NCBI RefSeq assembly: GCF_000340795.1
Contig: NC_020294.1
Location: 682,001-746,000, forward strand
Direction of reading: 5' to 3'
Length of the DNA stretch: 64,000 nucleotides
From: Candidatus Kinetoplastibacterium desouzaii TCC079E
GTDB taxonomy: Bacteria > Pseudomonadota > Gammaproteobacteria > Burkholderiales > Burkholderiaceae_B
Shown: piece after piece, positions 21,584 to 30,475 of the stretch
Layout of the letters: the number at the start of each line of letters is the position of its first letter
Position numbering within the stretch: position 1 is the stretch's first letter
Made by a program: the position numbers and the translations under genes
Notes under the pieces: generated by a model
What the model was told of the DNA's origin: nothing
The model's input: the letters and a program-made list of their open reading frames with translations, nothing else
Database searches by the model: none

Positions 21584-22012
21584 TTAACCAATAATGAATA
21601 AATGTTGCCCATATTCTATAGGAGATCCATTATCAACTAATATCTCCTTTACAATTCCTGATTTATCAGCCTCTATTTCATTTAATAGCTTCATAGCTTC
21701 TATAATACACAACGTATCACCTTCCTTTACTGACTGGCCTATATTAACAAAAGGAGCAGCCCCTGGATTAGAAGAACGATAAAAAGTTCCAACCATAGGA
21801 GCCTTAACAATATGATTATTTTCATTATTAATACCAGTAACAATTGAATCATTTGAATGAAATGAGATTTTTTCATTACTATTCTGTGGCTGATTAATAA
21901 TATTCAAAGATTTAACTATCTTAACCTTCTCATCACCTTCTGTAATTTCAAGTTCTGTAATAGTAGACTCAGAAACTAAATCTATCAATGTTTTAAGTTT
22001 TATAAGATCCAT
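21584..22012 (-). CDS. accB: Biotin carboxyl carrier protein of acetyl-CoA carboxylase
   Basis: AccB carries the biotin that moves between AccC and the carboxyltransferase. The biotinylated lysine is in the EAMKLLNEI motif of the C-terminal lipoyl-like domain (about 70-142). The N-terminal [15 protein letters not shown] helix is typical, and the middle linker is short and low in complexity. It is 142 residues. It needs biotin ligase and biotin; a bioC-like gene lies at 39526-40422. It is between aroQ (42-bp gap) and accC. Confidence 0.96.
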   Translation of the reverse strand: MDLIKLKTLIDLVSESTITELEITEGDEKVKIVKSLNIINQPQNSNEKISFHSNDSIVTGINNENNHIVKAPMVGTFYRSSNPGAAPFVNIGQSVKEGDTLCIIEAMKLLNEIEADKSGIVKEILVDNGSPIEYGQHLFIIG

Positions 22013-22054
22013 ATTTCATCCAAAATACTTTAAAAATCTTTATATTAAAAATAG

Positions 22055-22489
22055 TTAATATTTTATTGCATACCTTAGAGCCGCTTCATAGCCATTTTCA
22101 CCAAGTCCAGTAATCATTCCTAATGCTATATCAGACAAATAAGAAGAATGCCTAAAAGGCTCCCTTTTATATATATTAGATAAATGAACCTCAATAAAAG
22201 GTATTTTAACTGAAGATAAAGCATCTCTTATAGCAACACTTGTATGAGTAAATGCTGCAGCATTAATAATAATAAAATCCACCTTGCTATAGTAAGCATC
22301 ATGAATATGCTCTACAATAACACTTTCGCTATTATCTTGATATATGGACAAGTTAACGCTATATTCTTTAGCTATTATTTTCAAATGGTCATTAATATCT
22401 GATAATTTCTTATTACCGTAAATATCAGGCTCCCTAATCCCTAATAAATTTAAATTAGGGCCATGTAATAATAATATATTATTTGACAT
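22055..22489 (-). CDS. aroQ: 3-dehydroquinate dehydratase, type II
   Basis: AroQ dehydrates 3-dehydroquinate in the shikimate pathway; the next enzyme, AroE, is encoded at 24819-25685. The type II signature is [20 protein letters not shown], with the catalytic Tyr in this loop; [16 protein letters not shown] and [18 protein letters not shown] are conserved. I choose ATG at 22489 (144 residues, MSNNILLL), the normal length; a TTG extension to 22510 adds seven non-conserved residues. It is the first gene of aroQ-accB-accC-prmA. Confidence 0.95.
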   Translation of the reverse strand: MSNNILLLHGPNLNLLGIREPDIYGNKKLSDINDHLKIIAKEYSVNLSIYQDNSESVIVEHIHDAYYSKVDFIIINAAAFTHTSVAIRDALSSVKIPFIEVHLSNIYKREPFRHSSYLSDIALGMITGLGENGYEAALRYAIKY

Positions 22490-22853
22490 AAAATATTCAG
22501 CCTTTATCAAAACAATTAAATTAATACTAAATATTTTTAAATTCTAGAATGAAGCTACAATATTTAATATATTTGAATTTAAGTCATTTAAGTCATTCTA
22601 GACATGATGAACAATTATACTCTAATTTAAAGATTCAAATATTAATATAAATACAGCAACAATTATAAGGCGTAAACAAATGACTTAAAATAAACAAAAA
22701 ATAGAAACATATATTAAAAATACGGAATAGGCATATTAATATAGTTTTTTAATATCAATCATAATAAAATAATAACTTATTTTGAATACAAACTAGATAA
22801 TGACTTCTTTATTTATTAATTTGAAAGCATTATAGATAACATGGGATATGAAA
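22490..22853. other. Intergenic region between divergent aroQ and RNase II-type gene
   Basis: About 364 bp of AT-rich DNA holding promoters for both divergent transcripts. A short direct repeat, AAGTCATTT-AAGTCATT, lies at about 22581-22597, and a TATAAT-like -10 on the minus strand at 22614-22619 has no convincing -35. No gene, tRNA or remnant was recognised. Confidence 0.5.
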
Positions 22854-24767
22854 ATGCATGTGCTTTATGAAGAAAATGGAAACTTTAAGACAGCAATCAT
22901 ACTCTCAAAAACAGATGCCAATTTTTTGGTAGAAACTGAGCATGGAAAAAAAATAAAACTTAAAATAAACAATTGCTTATTACATTTTACATCACCTAAA
23001 CCAAATGAATTATTAGAACAAGCAGCTACTATCTCTAATGAAATGGATATAGTTTTTTTATGGGAATGCGCACCACAGGAAATCTTTTTTGCAAGTGATC
23101 TTGCGATTGAGTACTTTGGAAACAAACCATCTCCTATAGAACTAACTAGTATTTTAATAAAATTACATAATGCTCCTATTTATTTTTATAAAAAAGGACA
23201 AGGTCAATACATTAAAGCCACAGAAGAAAAAATATTATTAGCACTAGCATCTATTAAGAAAAAGAAACAACTAGAGGAAGAAGAAGAATATCTAACATCA
23301 CAACTTGTAAACGGATATCTACCGGATATAATAAAACAACAAGCATTAAGTTTAATCAATAATCCTGATAAAAAAAGCATATATTGGAAAGCCCTAGAAA
23401 AAGCCTGTAATCAATTAAATAAAAACCCAGAAACATTACTTATAGATATAAACGCGTGGCCAAATTACCTAACTCTATTGAAAGAAAAATTTATTTATAA
23501 TAATTTCCCAAATGGAGTAATAATTAAAGAAGATAACTTTATTGATATAAATCTTGATAAAGATATACCCATATCTAATGCTGAAATTTACTCTATTGAT
23601 GATATTAACACCACAGAAATTGATGATGGTATTTCTATAAGAAAAATTGAGAATAACACTATAACAATAGGTATCCATATAGCAGCTCCAGCCTTAGGAA
23701 TAATTCCTGGCAGTCAATATGATAGTATCGCAAGAGCAAGATCTTCTACTATATATATGCCTGGAGAAAAAATAACTATGCAACCAGAAAAAATAATAAA
23801 AATATTTTCTCTTGATGCCAACAAATTAGTTCCAGCTATATCTTTATACGTTACTATTAATAGTATTGATGGATCAATAATTGAATATGAATCACTAATT
23901 GAACAAGTATCAGTAAAAGAAAATCTACGAATAAACTTAATAGAAGAGATAGCCACAAAATCAAATATCGAGAATTCTAATATAACTAATCCATTACTTG
24001 AGTGGATAAGACCCTTATGGAAAACAAGTCAGTTGTTATCATTGCAACGTGAAAAAACAAGAGGATCGCCAGAAAACTTATCAAGACAAGAATACTCATT
24101 TACAATAGATGGAGACCCCAATAATCCATCATCAAAAATTTATATAGAAAAACGACCAAGGGATAACCCAATCAGCATTATAGTAGCTGAGTTTATGATT
24201 CTAGCAAATAGTTTGTGGGGGCAAATGTTAAAACAACATGGAGTACCTGGAATATACAGATCTCAACAATCATTTGGAAGAGTGAAAATGAGCACTTCTC
24301 CATTACCTCATGATAAAATTGGTGTTTCTCAATACATATGGAGCACTTCCCCTCTAAGAAGATATATAGATTTAGTCAATCAGTGGCAAATTATATCGGT
24401 AATAAAACACAATGTATCTGCAAGATTAGTATGTCCATTTAAAATAAGAGATAACAATTTATTTAGCATAATTCAGGAATTTGAAACAAAATATAATTCA
24501 ATCACTTGCTTCCAAAATGAAATTGAAAATTATTGGTCTATACAATGGCTTATACAACAAAAAATAGAAATAACTACAGCTACTTTCATAAAAGAATCAA
24601 TTGCCAGATTAAACGACGTTCCTCTTATAGTCCACGTATTTAATCTTCCTATTACGATAATAAAAGGAGAGCTTATAAAAGTAAAAGTTATAAATATTAA
24701 TGAAATATCCATGGAAGTAAATGTTCAATATATAGATACAATTATCAATACTGATTCTAATATTTAA
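22854..24767 (+). CDS. RNB-domain exoribonuclease (RNase II/R family)
   Basis: A 3'-5' exoribonuclease. The RNB catalytic centre is visible as SIDDINTTEIDDGIS, carrying the metal-binding acidic residues in the order D...E.DD, with Glu in the place of one Asp of E. coli RNase II. The STSPLRRYIDLVNQW motif near the end is the conserved RNB C-terminal segment. The start is either ATG 22848 or ATG 22854; I prefer 22854 (637 residues, MHVLYEENG) because GGGA lies at good spacing. It is followed by aroE 51 bp on, as in related genomes. The exact paralogue name is not certain. Confidence 0.88.
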   Translation: MHVLYEENGNFKTAIILSKTDANFLVETEHGKKIKLKINNCLLHFTSPKPNELLEQAATISNEMDIVFLWECAPQEIFFASDLAIEYFGNKPSPIELTSILIKLHNAPIYFYKKGQGQYIKATEEKILLALASIKKKKQLEEEEEYLTSQLVNGYLPDIIKQQALSLINNPDKKSIYWKALEKACNQLNKNPETLLIDINAWPNYLTLLKEKFIYNNFPNGVIIKEDNFIDINLDKDIPISNAEIYSIDDINTTEIDDGISIRKIENNTITIGIHIAAPALGIIPGSQYDSIARARSSTIYMPGEKITMQPEKIIKIFSLDANKLVPAISLYVTINSIDGSIIEYESLIEQVSVKENLRINLIEEIATKSNIENSNITNPLLEWIRPLWKTSQLLSLQREKTRGSPENLSRQEYSFTIDGDPNNPSSKIYIEKRPRDNPISIIVAEFMILANSLWGQMLKQHGVPGIYRSQQSFGRVKMSTSPLPHDKIGVSQYIWSTSPLRRYIDLVNQWQIISVIKHNVSARLVCPFKIRDNNLFSIIQEFETKYNSITCFQNEIENYWSIQWLIQQKIEITTATFIKESIARLNDVPLIVHVFNLPITIIKGELIKVKVININEISMEVNVQYIDTIINTDSNI

Positions 24768-24818
24768 TATTTGTCTTGGCCCCATAAAAATTAAATTTTT
24801 ACTTATTCAAATAGAACT

Positions 24819-25685
24819 ATGAACAACAAAATAACTATTCCAAACTATGCAGTAATTGGCAATCCTGTAAATCACAGTAGATCACCTCAAATTCATCATA
24901 TGTTCTCAGAACAAACATCTATAAAATTAAAATATGAAAAAATTCAAGCATTTGAATATGATTTTGAACAAAGAGTTAAAGACTTTTTTTATATGGGAGG
25001 ATCAGGACTAAATATAACTGTTCCTTTCAAACAAAAAGCATTTATGATGATTTCACCGAATAATATATCAAAAAGAGCTGCTTTAGCAAAAGCTGTAAAT
25101 ACAATTTGGATTGAAAATAATAACTTATATGGATGCAATACAGACGGAGTTGGTTTAATATCAGACCTTAAAAACCTAAATTTTGACTTGAAAAATACAA
25201 GTATATTAATAGTTGGAGCTGGAGGAGCAGCAAGAGGTATCTTATATCCACTTATTAGTTCTGGCTGTTCAAAGATAAAAATTGCCAATAGAACAAAAAC
25301 AAATGCAGAAATTATATTAAAAGAATTTTCAGAAATTCTAGAACAAACAGATATAGAAATCAGTTGCAGTAGTTTACAAGAAGCTAATTCTGATGGTCCT
25401 TGGGATATAGTAATAAATACTACAGCTAGTGGCCTGAAAAATGAAGCTCCTAATCTTCCAAGTGGATTATTTAAAACAAATAAATCTTTAGCATATGACT
25501 TGATGTATAGCGCTAAAAAAACCCCATTTATATTGCATTCTGAACTAGATGGAGCCACAAGAGTCTCTGACGGCCTTGGAATGCTAGTAGAACAAGCAGC
25601 TGAAAGTTTCTTTATATGGCATGGCATCAAACCAGATACTCAGTTAGTTTTAACATCATTAAAGAAAGAGCTTTCTACAAAATAA
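24819..25685 (+). CDS. aroE: Shikimate dehydrogenase
   Basis: AroE reduces 3-dehydroshikimate to shikimate with NADPH. The N-terminal substrate site is AVIGNPVNHSRSPQIHHMF, and the catalytic Lys lies in NITVPFKQKAF. NADP is bound through LIVGAGGAARGILYPL and the basic NRTKTNAE. It is 288 residues, full length. It works with AroQ in this window. It is the middle gene of an RNase II-aroE-lptG run. Confidence 0.96.
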   Translation: MNNKITIPNYAVIGNPVNHSRSPQIHHMFSEQTSIKLKYEKIQAFEYDFEQRVKDFFYMGGSGLNITVPFKQKAFMMISPNNISKRAALAKAVNTIWIENNNLYGCNTDGVGLISDLKNLNFDLKNTSILIVGAGGAARGILYPLISSGCSKIKIANRTKTNAEIILKEFSEILEQTDIEISCSSLQEANSDGPWDIVINTTASGLKNEAPNLPSGLFKTNKSLAYDLMYSAKKTPFILHSELDGATRVSDGLGMLVEQAAESFFIWHGIKPDTQLVLTSLKKELSTK

Positions 25686-25708
25686 AGATATTAAAAATAT
25701 CAAACAAC

Positions 25709-25757
25709 AGGAGATAACCATATGTTTATAATTAACATAATCTTATGTTTATCATAA
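25709..25757 (+). promoter_or_regulatory. Strong Shine-Dalgarno with 11-codon leader ORF over the lptG start
   Basis: An AGGAG (25709-25713) at good spacing precedes an ATG at 25722, but that frame ends after 11 codons (TAA at 25755-25757). The LptG frame starts 23 bp later at 25745 in another frame and has no Shine-Dalgarno of its own. The two start regions look alike (ATGTTTAT-A and ATGTTTAT-C), suggesting a small duplication. The leader may couple translation or may be a decoy. Confidence 0.5.
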
Positions 25758-26869
25758 AACTATATCTAACTAAAGAAATCTATAAAACAATAACAGCAAC
25801 AATTTTATTGTTCTTAAGTATCATTACTTTTTTCTCATTTCTAGATGACCTCAATCTAATTAATATAGATGTAACTATTATTAAGCTTTTATATATACAT
25901 ATATTAGAAATACCAAGCATATTATATGAAATAATACCAATTGGCGTATTGATAGGAACAACATTATCCATAGCAAAACTAACTAGAAATAATGAAATAC
26001 TTATATTAAAAACATCAGGTATAAGCACTATAAAATTATTTATTGTAATTTGTATAATAATAATACCAATAGCATTATCTACAATTATATTATCTGAGTT
26101 AATAATTCCTATTACAGAAATAAAACACAAAGAAGAAAAGATAAAAATCAGAAAACAAAACAATAAATATAATATTCATAATAATTATTGGTTTAAAGAG
26201 GAAACAACCAAAAACATTATTAGATATATAAATATTAGGAATATTTCAACAAAAAATTTAGTAAATTACATTTATATCTACGAGTTCAATTCAAACTTAC
26301 AAATACAAAAAATTATCTTTGCAGAAAAAGCTCATATATTAACCAAAAATATATTACTAGAAAATGTTACTGCAAACATAATCACACCACCAAACAATCT
26401 AGAACAGAAAAATGACTGTCAACATAATAAATATATTATTAAAGAAGCATATGATAAATTAATTATAGAAACCTCACTAACTCCAGAAATTATAATAGCC
26501 AATGTTATAAAGCCAGAACATGCATCAATAAACTCATTATTAAAATACATTCAATATATGAAAAAAAATAAAATGCATACTGAGAGACAATCAATAGCTC
26601 TTTGGAAAAAGATAACAAATACTATAAATCTATTTATAATGATATCTATCGCTACACATATCAGTTTTTTACAATATAGAAAAAACGATTATAAGCTTAA
26701 AATATTGATTAGAATAATAATGGGAATTATTATTCTAATCATTCATCAAATTACTATAAACATAGGAATATTAAATAGAATATCTACTTGGATTATTGTA
26801 CTAACACCAAGTTTTATTTTTTTTATAATATCAATATATTTACTTATATTAAAAGAGAAAAAAATATAA
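25745..26869 (+). CDS. lptG: Lipopolysaccharide export permease LptG (YjgP/YjgQ family)
   Basis: An inner-membrane permease of the LptB2FG transporter that extracts LPS. The 374-residue protein has the family layout: about three N-terminal membrane segments (around 14-34, 55-80, 95-125), a large periplasmic beta-rich part (about 130-270), then three C-terminal segments (around 285-370). It begins MFIIKLYLTKEIYKTI, like LptG starts. A partner LptF is not in the window. LptB, LptA and a shortened LptC are encoded at 54.0-55.7 kb. Sequence drift is strong and hydrophobic positions are mostly Ile. The start is uncertain in its initiation signal (see the leader ORF). Confidence 0.85.
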   Translation: MFIIKLYLTKEIYKTITATILLFLSIITFFSFLDDLNLINIDVTIIKLLYIHILEIPSILYEIIPIGVLIGTTLSIAKLTRNNEILILKTSGISTIKLFIVICIIIIPIALSTIILSELIIPITEIKHKEEKIKIRKQNNKYNIHNNYWFKEETTKNIIRYINIRNISTKNLVNYIYIYEFNSNLQIQKIIFAEKAHILTKNILLENVTANIITPPNNLEQKNDCQHNKYIIKEAYDKLIIETSLTPEIIIANVIKPEHASINSLLKYIQYMKKNKMHTERQSIALWKKITNTINLFIMISIATHISFLQYRKNDYKLKILIRIIMGIIILIIHQITINIGILNRISTWIIVLTPSFIFFIISIYLLILKEKKI

Positions 26870-26916
26870 ATATTAAAAATATATTTACAAAATGTTAATT
26901 ATATTAAGGGTATGAT

Positions 26917-27750
26917 GTGAGTAAAGAAAATGTATGGATAATTGGAGATGTTCAAGGATGCTATTGTCATCTCAAGAAATTATTATCACAAAATGAAATA
27001 GCGCAAAATTCCAATTCACAATTATGGTTTGCTGGAGATATAGTCAACCGTGGATCAGATTCACTAAAAACCATTGAGCAAATAATGAATTTAGGCAATA
27101 GAGCCACATGCGTACTTGGTAATCATGATATAAATTTATTAGCTATTTTCGCTGGAATAAAAGAAGTATCAAAATCAGATACATTAGCTGATATTCTCAA
27201 TTCCCCAAATATTAATAATATTATTGAATGGCTTAGGTTTAAACCATTAGCTCATTTTGAATATAATTGTTTAATGGTACATGCCGGAGTTATAGCACAA
27301 TGGGATATAAAAAAGACAATATCACTCGCATCTGAAGTAGAAGAATTATTAAGAAGTCCTCATTGGAAATATCACATAAAAAAGTTATTTAACAACAGAA
27401 ACACTGCATGGTCAGATAACCTAACAGGAGAGGAAAGAATTAATACAATAGCTAATGCACTTACTAGAATTAGATTTTGTAATCCTGATGGCAGCATGAA
27501 CTTTACTCAGAAAAAATCTCCTGAAAAATTAAAAAATAAACAGCTTATCCCATGGTTTAATTTAGAAAATAGAGCCACAAAAAACAATACTATAGTATTT
27601 GGGCATTGGTCATCTTTAGGACTTATGATTAAAAATCATATCATATGCTTAGATACAGGTTGTGTCTGGGGTAAGTATTTAACTGCAATGAGACTACATG
27701 ATAGGAAAATCATACAAATATCCTGCAAAGACCTACAAAAAAACAGCTAG
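26917..27750 (+). CDS. apaH: Diadenosine tetraphosphatase (symmetrical)
   Basis: ApaH hydrolyses Ap4A to two ADP and also removes Np4-type RNA caps. The metallophosphatase motifs are in order: GDVQGCYCHL, GDIVNRGSDS, LGNHDINLLA, and VHAGV in the middle; FGHWSS and LDTGCVWG follow. It is 277 residues. The start is GTG at 26917, supported by AAGGG 6-7 bases upstream. It converges with ruvX, with 4 bases between the two stops. Confidence 0.94.
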   Translation: MSKENVWIIGDVQGCYCHLKKLLSQNEIAQNSNSQLWFAGDIVNRGSDSLKTIEQIMNLGNRATCVLGNHDINLLAIFAGIKEVSKSDTLADILNSPNINNIIEWLRFKPLAHFEYNCLMVHAGVIAQWDIKKTISLASEVEELLRSPHWKYHIKKLFNNRNTAWSDNLTGEERINTIANALTRIRFCNPDGSMNFTQKKSPEKLKNKQLIPWFNLENRATKNNTIVFGHWSSLGLMIKNHIICLDTGCVWGKYLTAMRLHDRKIIQISCKDLQKNS

Positions 27751-27754
27751 TTAG

Positions 27755-28162
27755 TTAATTAAAATCACCATGAAAATACAAATCATCTAAATATCTTTGT
27801 AAAATTATTGCAGCTGCAATAGCATCATCATTTCCATTTTTTACTATCTGTTGAGCTTCAATACTAGAATAACTCTCATCTACAAATTCAACTTTAACAC
27901 CAAAACGTCTAATTAGCTGATCTGCAAAATGATATATTAATCCTGTTATCTCTTGCTCTTTTCTGTCTAAATCTAAAGAATGACCAACTATTACCATCCT
28001 AACATCCCAATATTTTATTAAAAACCCTATTCTTGCAAAAAAATCATTGTTTTTACAAAAAATTATTTCTAAAGGTTTTGCAATAAAACTAAAAGTATTC
28101 CCTATACCGACGCCAATCTTTTTAGTGCCATAATCAAACGACAATAATACCTCTTGAAGCAT
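27755..28162 (-). CDS. ruvX: Putative pre-16S rRNA nuclease (YqgF/RuvX family)
   Basis: An RNase H-like fold protein (135 residues) linked to 16S rRNA 5'-end maturation. The family core is SFDYGTKKIGVGIGN at the start and VIVGHSLD in the middle, with FVDESYSSIEAQ and the late DDAIAAAIILQRYLD holding the acidic active-site residues. The start is ATG at 28162 behind AGGAT. It is encoded just downstream of the rubredoxin gene on the same strand. Confidence 0.93.
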   Translation of the reverse strand: MLQEVLLSFDYGTKKIGVGIGNTFSFIAKPLEIIFCKNNDFFARIGFLIKYWDVRMVIVGHSLDLDRKEQEITGLIYHFADQLIRRFGVKVEFVDESYSSIEAQQIVKNGNDDAIAAAIILQRYLDDLYFHGDFN

Positions 28163-28204
28163 AATATCCTATAAATAATGAGATAGTAATGAACAATAAT
28201 TAAT

Positions 28205-28369
28205 CTAAAATTCCATTAGTTCAAAATCTTCCTTCCTTGCTCCACACTCTGGACAAACCCAATTAGGCGGAACATCATCCCATTTTGTCTTTGGAGCTAT
28301 CCCTTCTTCTGGACAACCTACATTCTCATCATATATCCACCCACATACTAAACAAATCCAAGTACGCAT
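28205..28369 (-). CDS. Rubredoxin
   Basis: A 54-residue protein read from ATG at 28369 with a GGAG Shine-Dalgarno 6 bases upstream. It has two CxxCG motifs, CLVCG (Cys 6 and 9) and CPECG (Cys 39 and 42), that bind one iron, and the family core WIYDE...EGIAPKTKWDDVP. It is a small electron carrier for an unknown partner. ruvX lies 43 bp downstream on the same strand. No rubredoxin reductase is in the window. In related genomes a thiD gene is expected nearby (from memory); none is here. Confidence 0.93.
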   Translation of the reverse strand: MRTWICLVCGWIYDENVGCPEEGIAPKTKWDDVPPNWVCPECGARKEDFELMEF

Positions 28370-28526
28370 ATTACACTCCAGACTAATTTAAATAAAATAA
28401 ACAATTAATGAATTGTATGTTATAAACATACTTAAATCTTCTAAATTATCACAAGATAATATTTACTTATTAATATGAATAAAATTTGTATCGATATTTA
28501 ACATAACTATAATCTTATACCAAAAT

Positions 28527-29192
28527 ATGCAAAACTCAAAAATACCACGTGGATTATACGGAATCACCCCTGAATGGGATGACATAGATAAACTGATTAA
28601 AGCAGTATACGAAGCATCAAAAGGAGGAATGCAGATCCTACAACTCCGTAGGAAAAAAACTTCTTATGACACAATAAAAAAACAAGCGGTAGAATTAATT
28701 AAAGTTTGCGCTGATTTGGATGTTAAACTAATTATCAATGATTTCTGGAAACTTGCTTTAGAATTAGGCGCTGATGGATTTCATCTTGGATTAGAAGATT
28801 GTAGTATAAAAGACATAGAAGAAAAAGTTAAAACCGGCCTCATAGTTGGAACCTCCTGCTATAATGATATCGAGAGAGCAAAAATATTAGTAGAATCAGG
28901 AGTAGACTACATAGCCTTTGGAGCTGTTTTTCCATCAATTACAAAACCATTGGCTCCTCATGTTTCTTTAAATATATTAAAAACAGCAAGAAGCATGATT
29001 AATATTAATACACCTTACTCCATAGTAGCCATAGGAGGCATTACTGTTGACAAAATCCCTCAAATTATAGAATCTGATATAGATAATATAGCAGTTATTA
29101 ACGGACTTTTCGAATCAGAAAATATTTTTAATACAGCTCAGAAATATTCTTCCGCTTTCAATTCTACAAAAAAACAGAATCATGATGAATAA
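28527..29192 (+). CDS. thiE: Thiamine-phosphate synthase
   Basis: ThiE joins HMP-PP and thiazole phosphate to make thiamine phosphate. The TIM-barrel protein (221 residues) shows RGLYGITPEW, LQLRRKK, LIINDFWKLALELGADGFHLG and YIAFGAVFPSITKP, with the phosphate-binding end near IVAIGGITVDKI. It overlaps the following hemL by 11 bases. No other thiamine gene is in the window. It may complete thiamine from imported or host precursors. Confidence 0.95.
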   Translation: MQNSKIPRGLYGITPEWDDIDKLIKAVYEASKGGMQILQLRRKKTSYDTIKKQAVELIKVCADLDVKLIINDFWKLALELGADGFHLGLEDCSIKDIEEKVKTGLIVGTSCYNDIERAKILVESGVDYIAFGAVFPSITKPLAPHVSLNILKTARSMININTPYSIVAIGGITVDKIPQIIESDIDNIAVINGLFESENIFNTAQKYSSAFNSTKKQNHDE

Positions 29193-30462
29193 TACAGAAA
29201 TTTTTAATAAAGCTTTAGAAGTCATTCCAGGTGGAGTAAACTCACCAGTTCGTGCATTTCTATCAGTAGGAGGCAATCCTAGATTTATTGAGAAGGCCTC
29301 TGGAGCTTATATGTGGGATATAGAAGGTAAAAAATATATTGATTATGTTGGCTCTTGGGGACCAGCTATTCTTGGACACGCTCACCCAGAAGTTATAAAA
29401 GCAGTGAGCGAATCTATAAAAAAAGGACTCTCGTTTGGAACTCCTACAAAAGGAGAAGTTGATCTAGCAAAAATACTAGTATCTAGAATACCATCTATAG
29501 ATAAAATACGTTTGGTAAATTCTGGAACTGAAGCTACCATGACCGCAATACGCTTAGCTAGAGGATATACAAAAAAAAACAAAATAGTAAAATTTGAAGG
29601 TTGTTATCATGGACACTCAGATAGTTTATTAGTCAAAGCGGGGTCAGGATTGTTAACATTAGGTAATCCAAGCTCCTCTGGAGTTCCTGAAAGCTTTGTG
29701 AATGACACAATAACTTTACAATACAATAATTCTTCTATAGTAGAAGAAGCTTTTTATAAATACGGAACAGATATTGCATGCATTATAGTTGAACCAATTG
29801 CCGGCAATATGAATATGATAAAACCTAAAAAAGAATTCTTAGAATCATTACGATTTATAACTACAAAATATCACTCCTTACTAATATTTGATGAAGTAAT
29901 GACTGGATTCAGAGTTGGACCTCAAGGAGCACAAGGAATATTCAACATATCGCCTGACATTACAACTCTCGCAAAAGTTATAGGAGGAGGAATGCCAATA
30001 GGGGCAATTGGAGGGAAAAAAGAAATAATGAAACATCTCTCTCCCGAAGGGACTGTTTATCAAGCAGGAACATTATCTGGGAATCCAGTAGCTGTAGCAG
30101 CTGGTATTAAAACACTAGAGTTGATAGACGAGAAAGATTTTTATATTAATCTCTCTAATAAGACGAAAAAACTAACAGAAGGATTACAAAAAATTGCTAA
30201 ATCTATGAATTTAAAAGTAACCTCTGATTATCAAGGCGGACTCTTTGGTTTGTATTTTTGTGAGAAAATACCAACCTCATTTGAAGAAGCATCCAAGTGC
30301 AATCATGAAATGTTTAAACAATTTTTTAATTCTATGTTAAATAAAGGAGTATATCTTTCTCCTTCTCCTTTTGAGGCTGGGTTTGTATCTTCAGCACATA
30401 CTGATGAAATCATTGAGCAAACTTTATCAATAGCAGAAGATTCTTTCAAAGAAATAAATTAA
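29182..30462 (+). CDS. hemL: Glutamate-1-semialdehyde 2,1-aminomutase
   Basis: HemL makes 5-aminolevulinate in the C5 route to heme, using glutamate-1-semialdehyde from glutamyl-tRNA. It has the family start IPGGVNSPVRAF, the PLP lysine in TLAKVIGGGMPIGAIGG, and SGTEATMTAIRLARGYT. It is 426 residues, full length. The start is ATG 29182 or the next codon, 29185. It overlaps thiE by 11 bases. Symbionts of trypanosomatids are known to supply heme to hosts, which makes its retention meaningful if the taxonomic guess is right. Confidence 0.96.
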   Translation: MMNNTEIFNKALEVIPGGVNSPVRAFLSVGGNPRFIEKASGAYMWDIEGKKYIDYVGSWGPAILGHAHPEVIKAVSESIKKGLSFGTPTKGEVDLAKILVSRIPSIDKIRLVNSGTEATMTAIRLARGYTKKNKIVKFEGCYHGHSDSLLVKAGSGLLTLGNPSSSGVPESFVNDTITLQYNNSSIVEEAFYKYGTDIACIIVEPIAGNMNMIKPKKEFLESLRFITTKYHSLLIFDEVMTGFRVGPQGAQGIFNISPDITTLAKVIGGGMPIGAIGGKKEIMKHLSPEGTVYQAGTLSGNPVAVAAGIKTLELIDEKDFYINLSNKTKKLTEGLQKIAKSMNLKVTSDYQGGLFGLYFCEKIPTSFEEASKCNHEMFKQFFNSMLNKGVYLSPSPFEAGFVSSAHTDEIIEQTLSIAEDSFKEIN

Positions 30463-30475
30463 TATAATTTAATTG

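Noticed and set aside
22581-22597. Short direct repeat AAGTCATTT-AAGTCATT as an operator
   Set aside because: Only two copies of eight to nine AT-rich bases with no matching known site; chance is likely in this composition.
24989-25630. Open frame of 213 codons antisense to aroE
   Set aside because: Shadow of a well-supported shikimate dehydrogenase; no motif or ribosome site.
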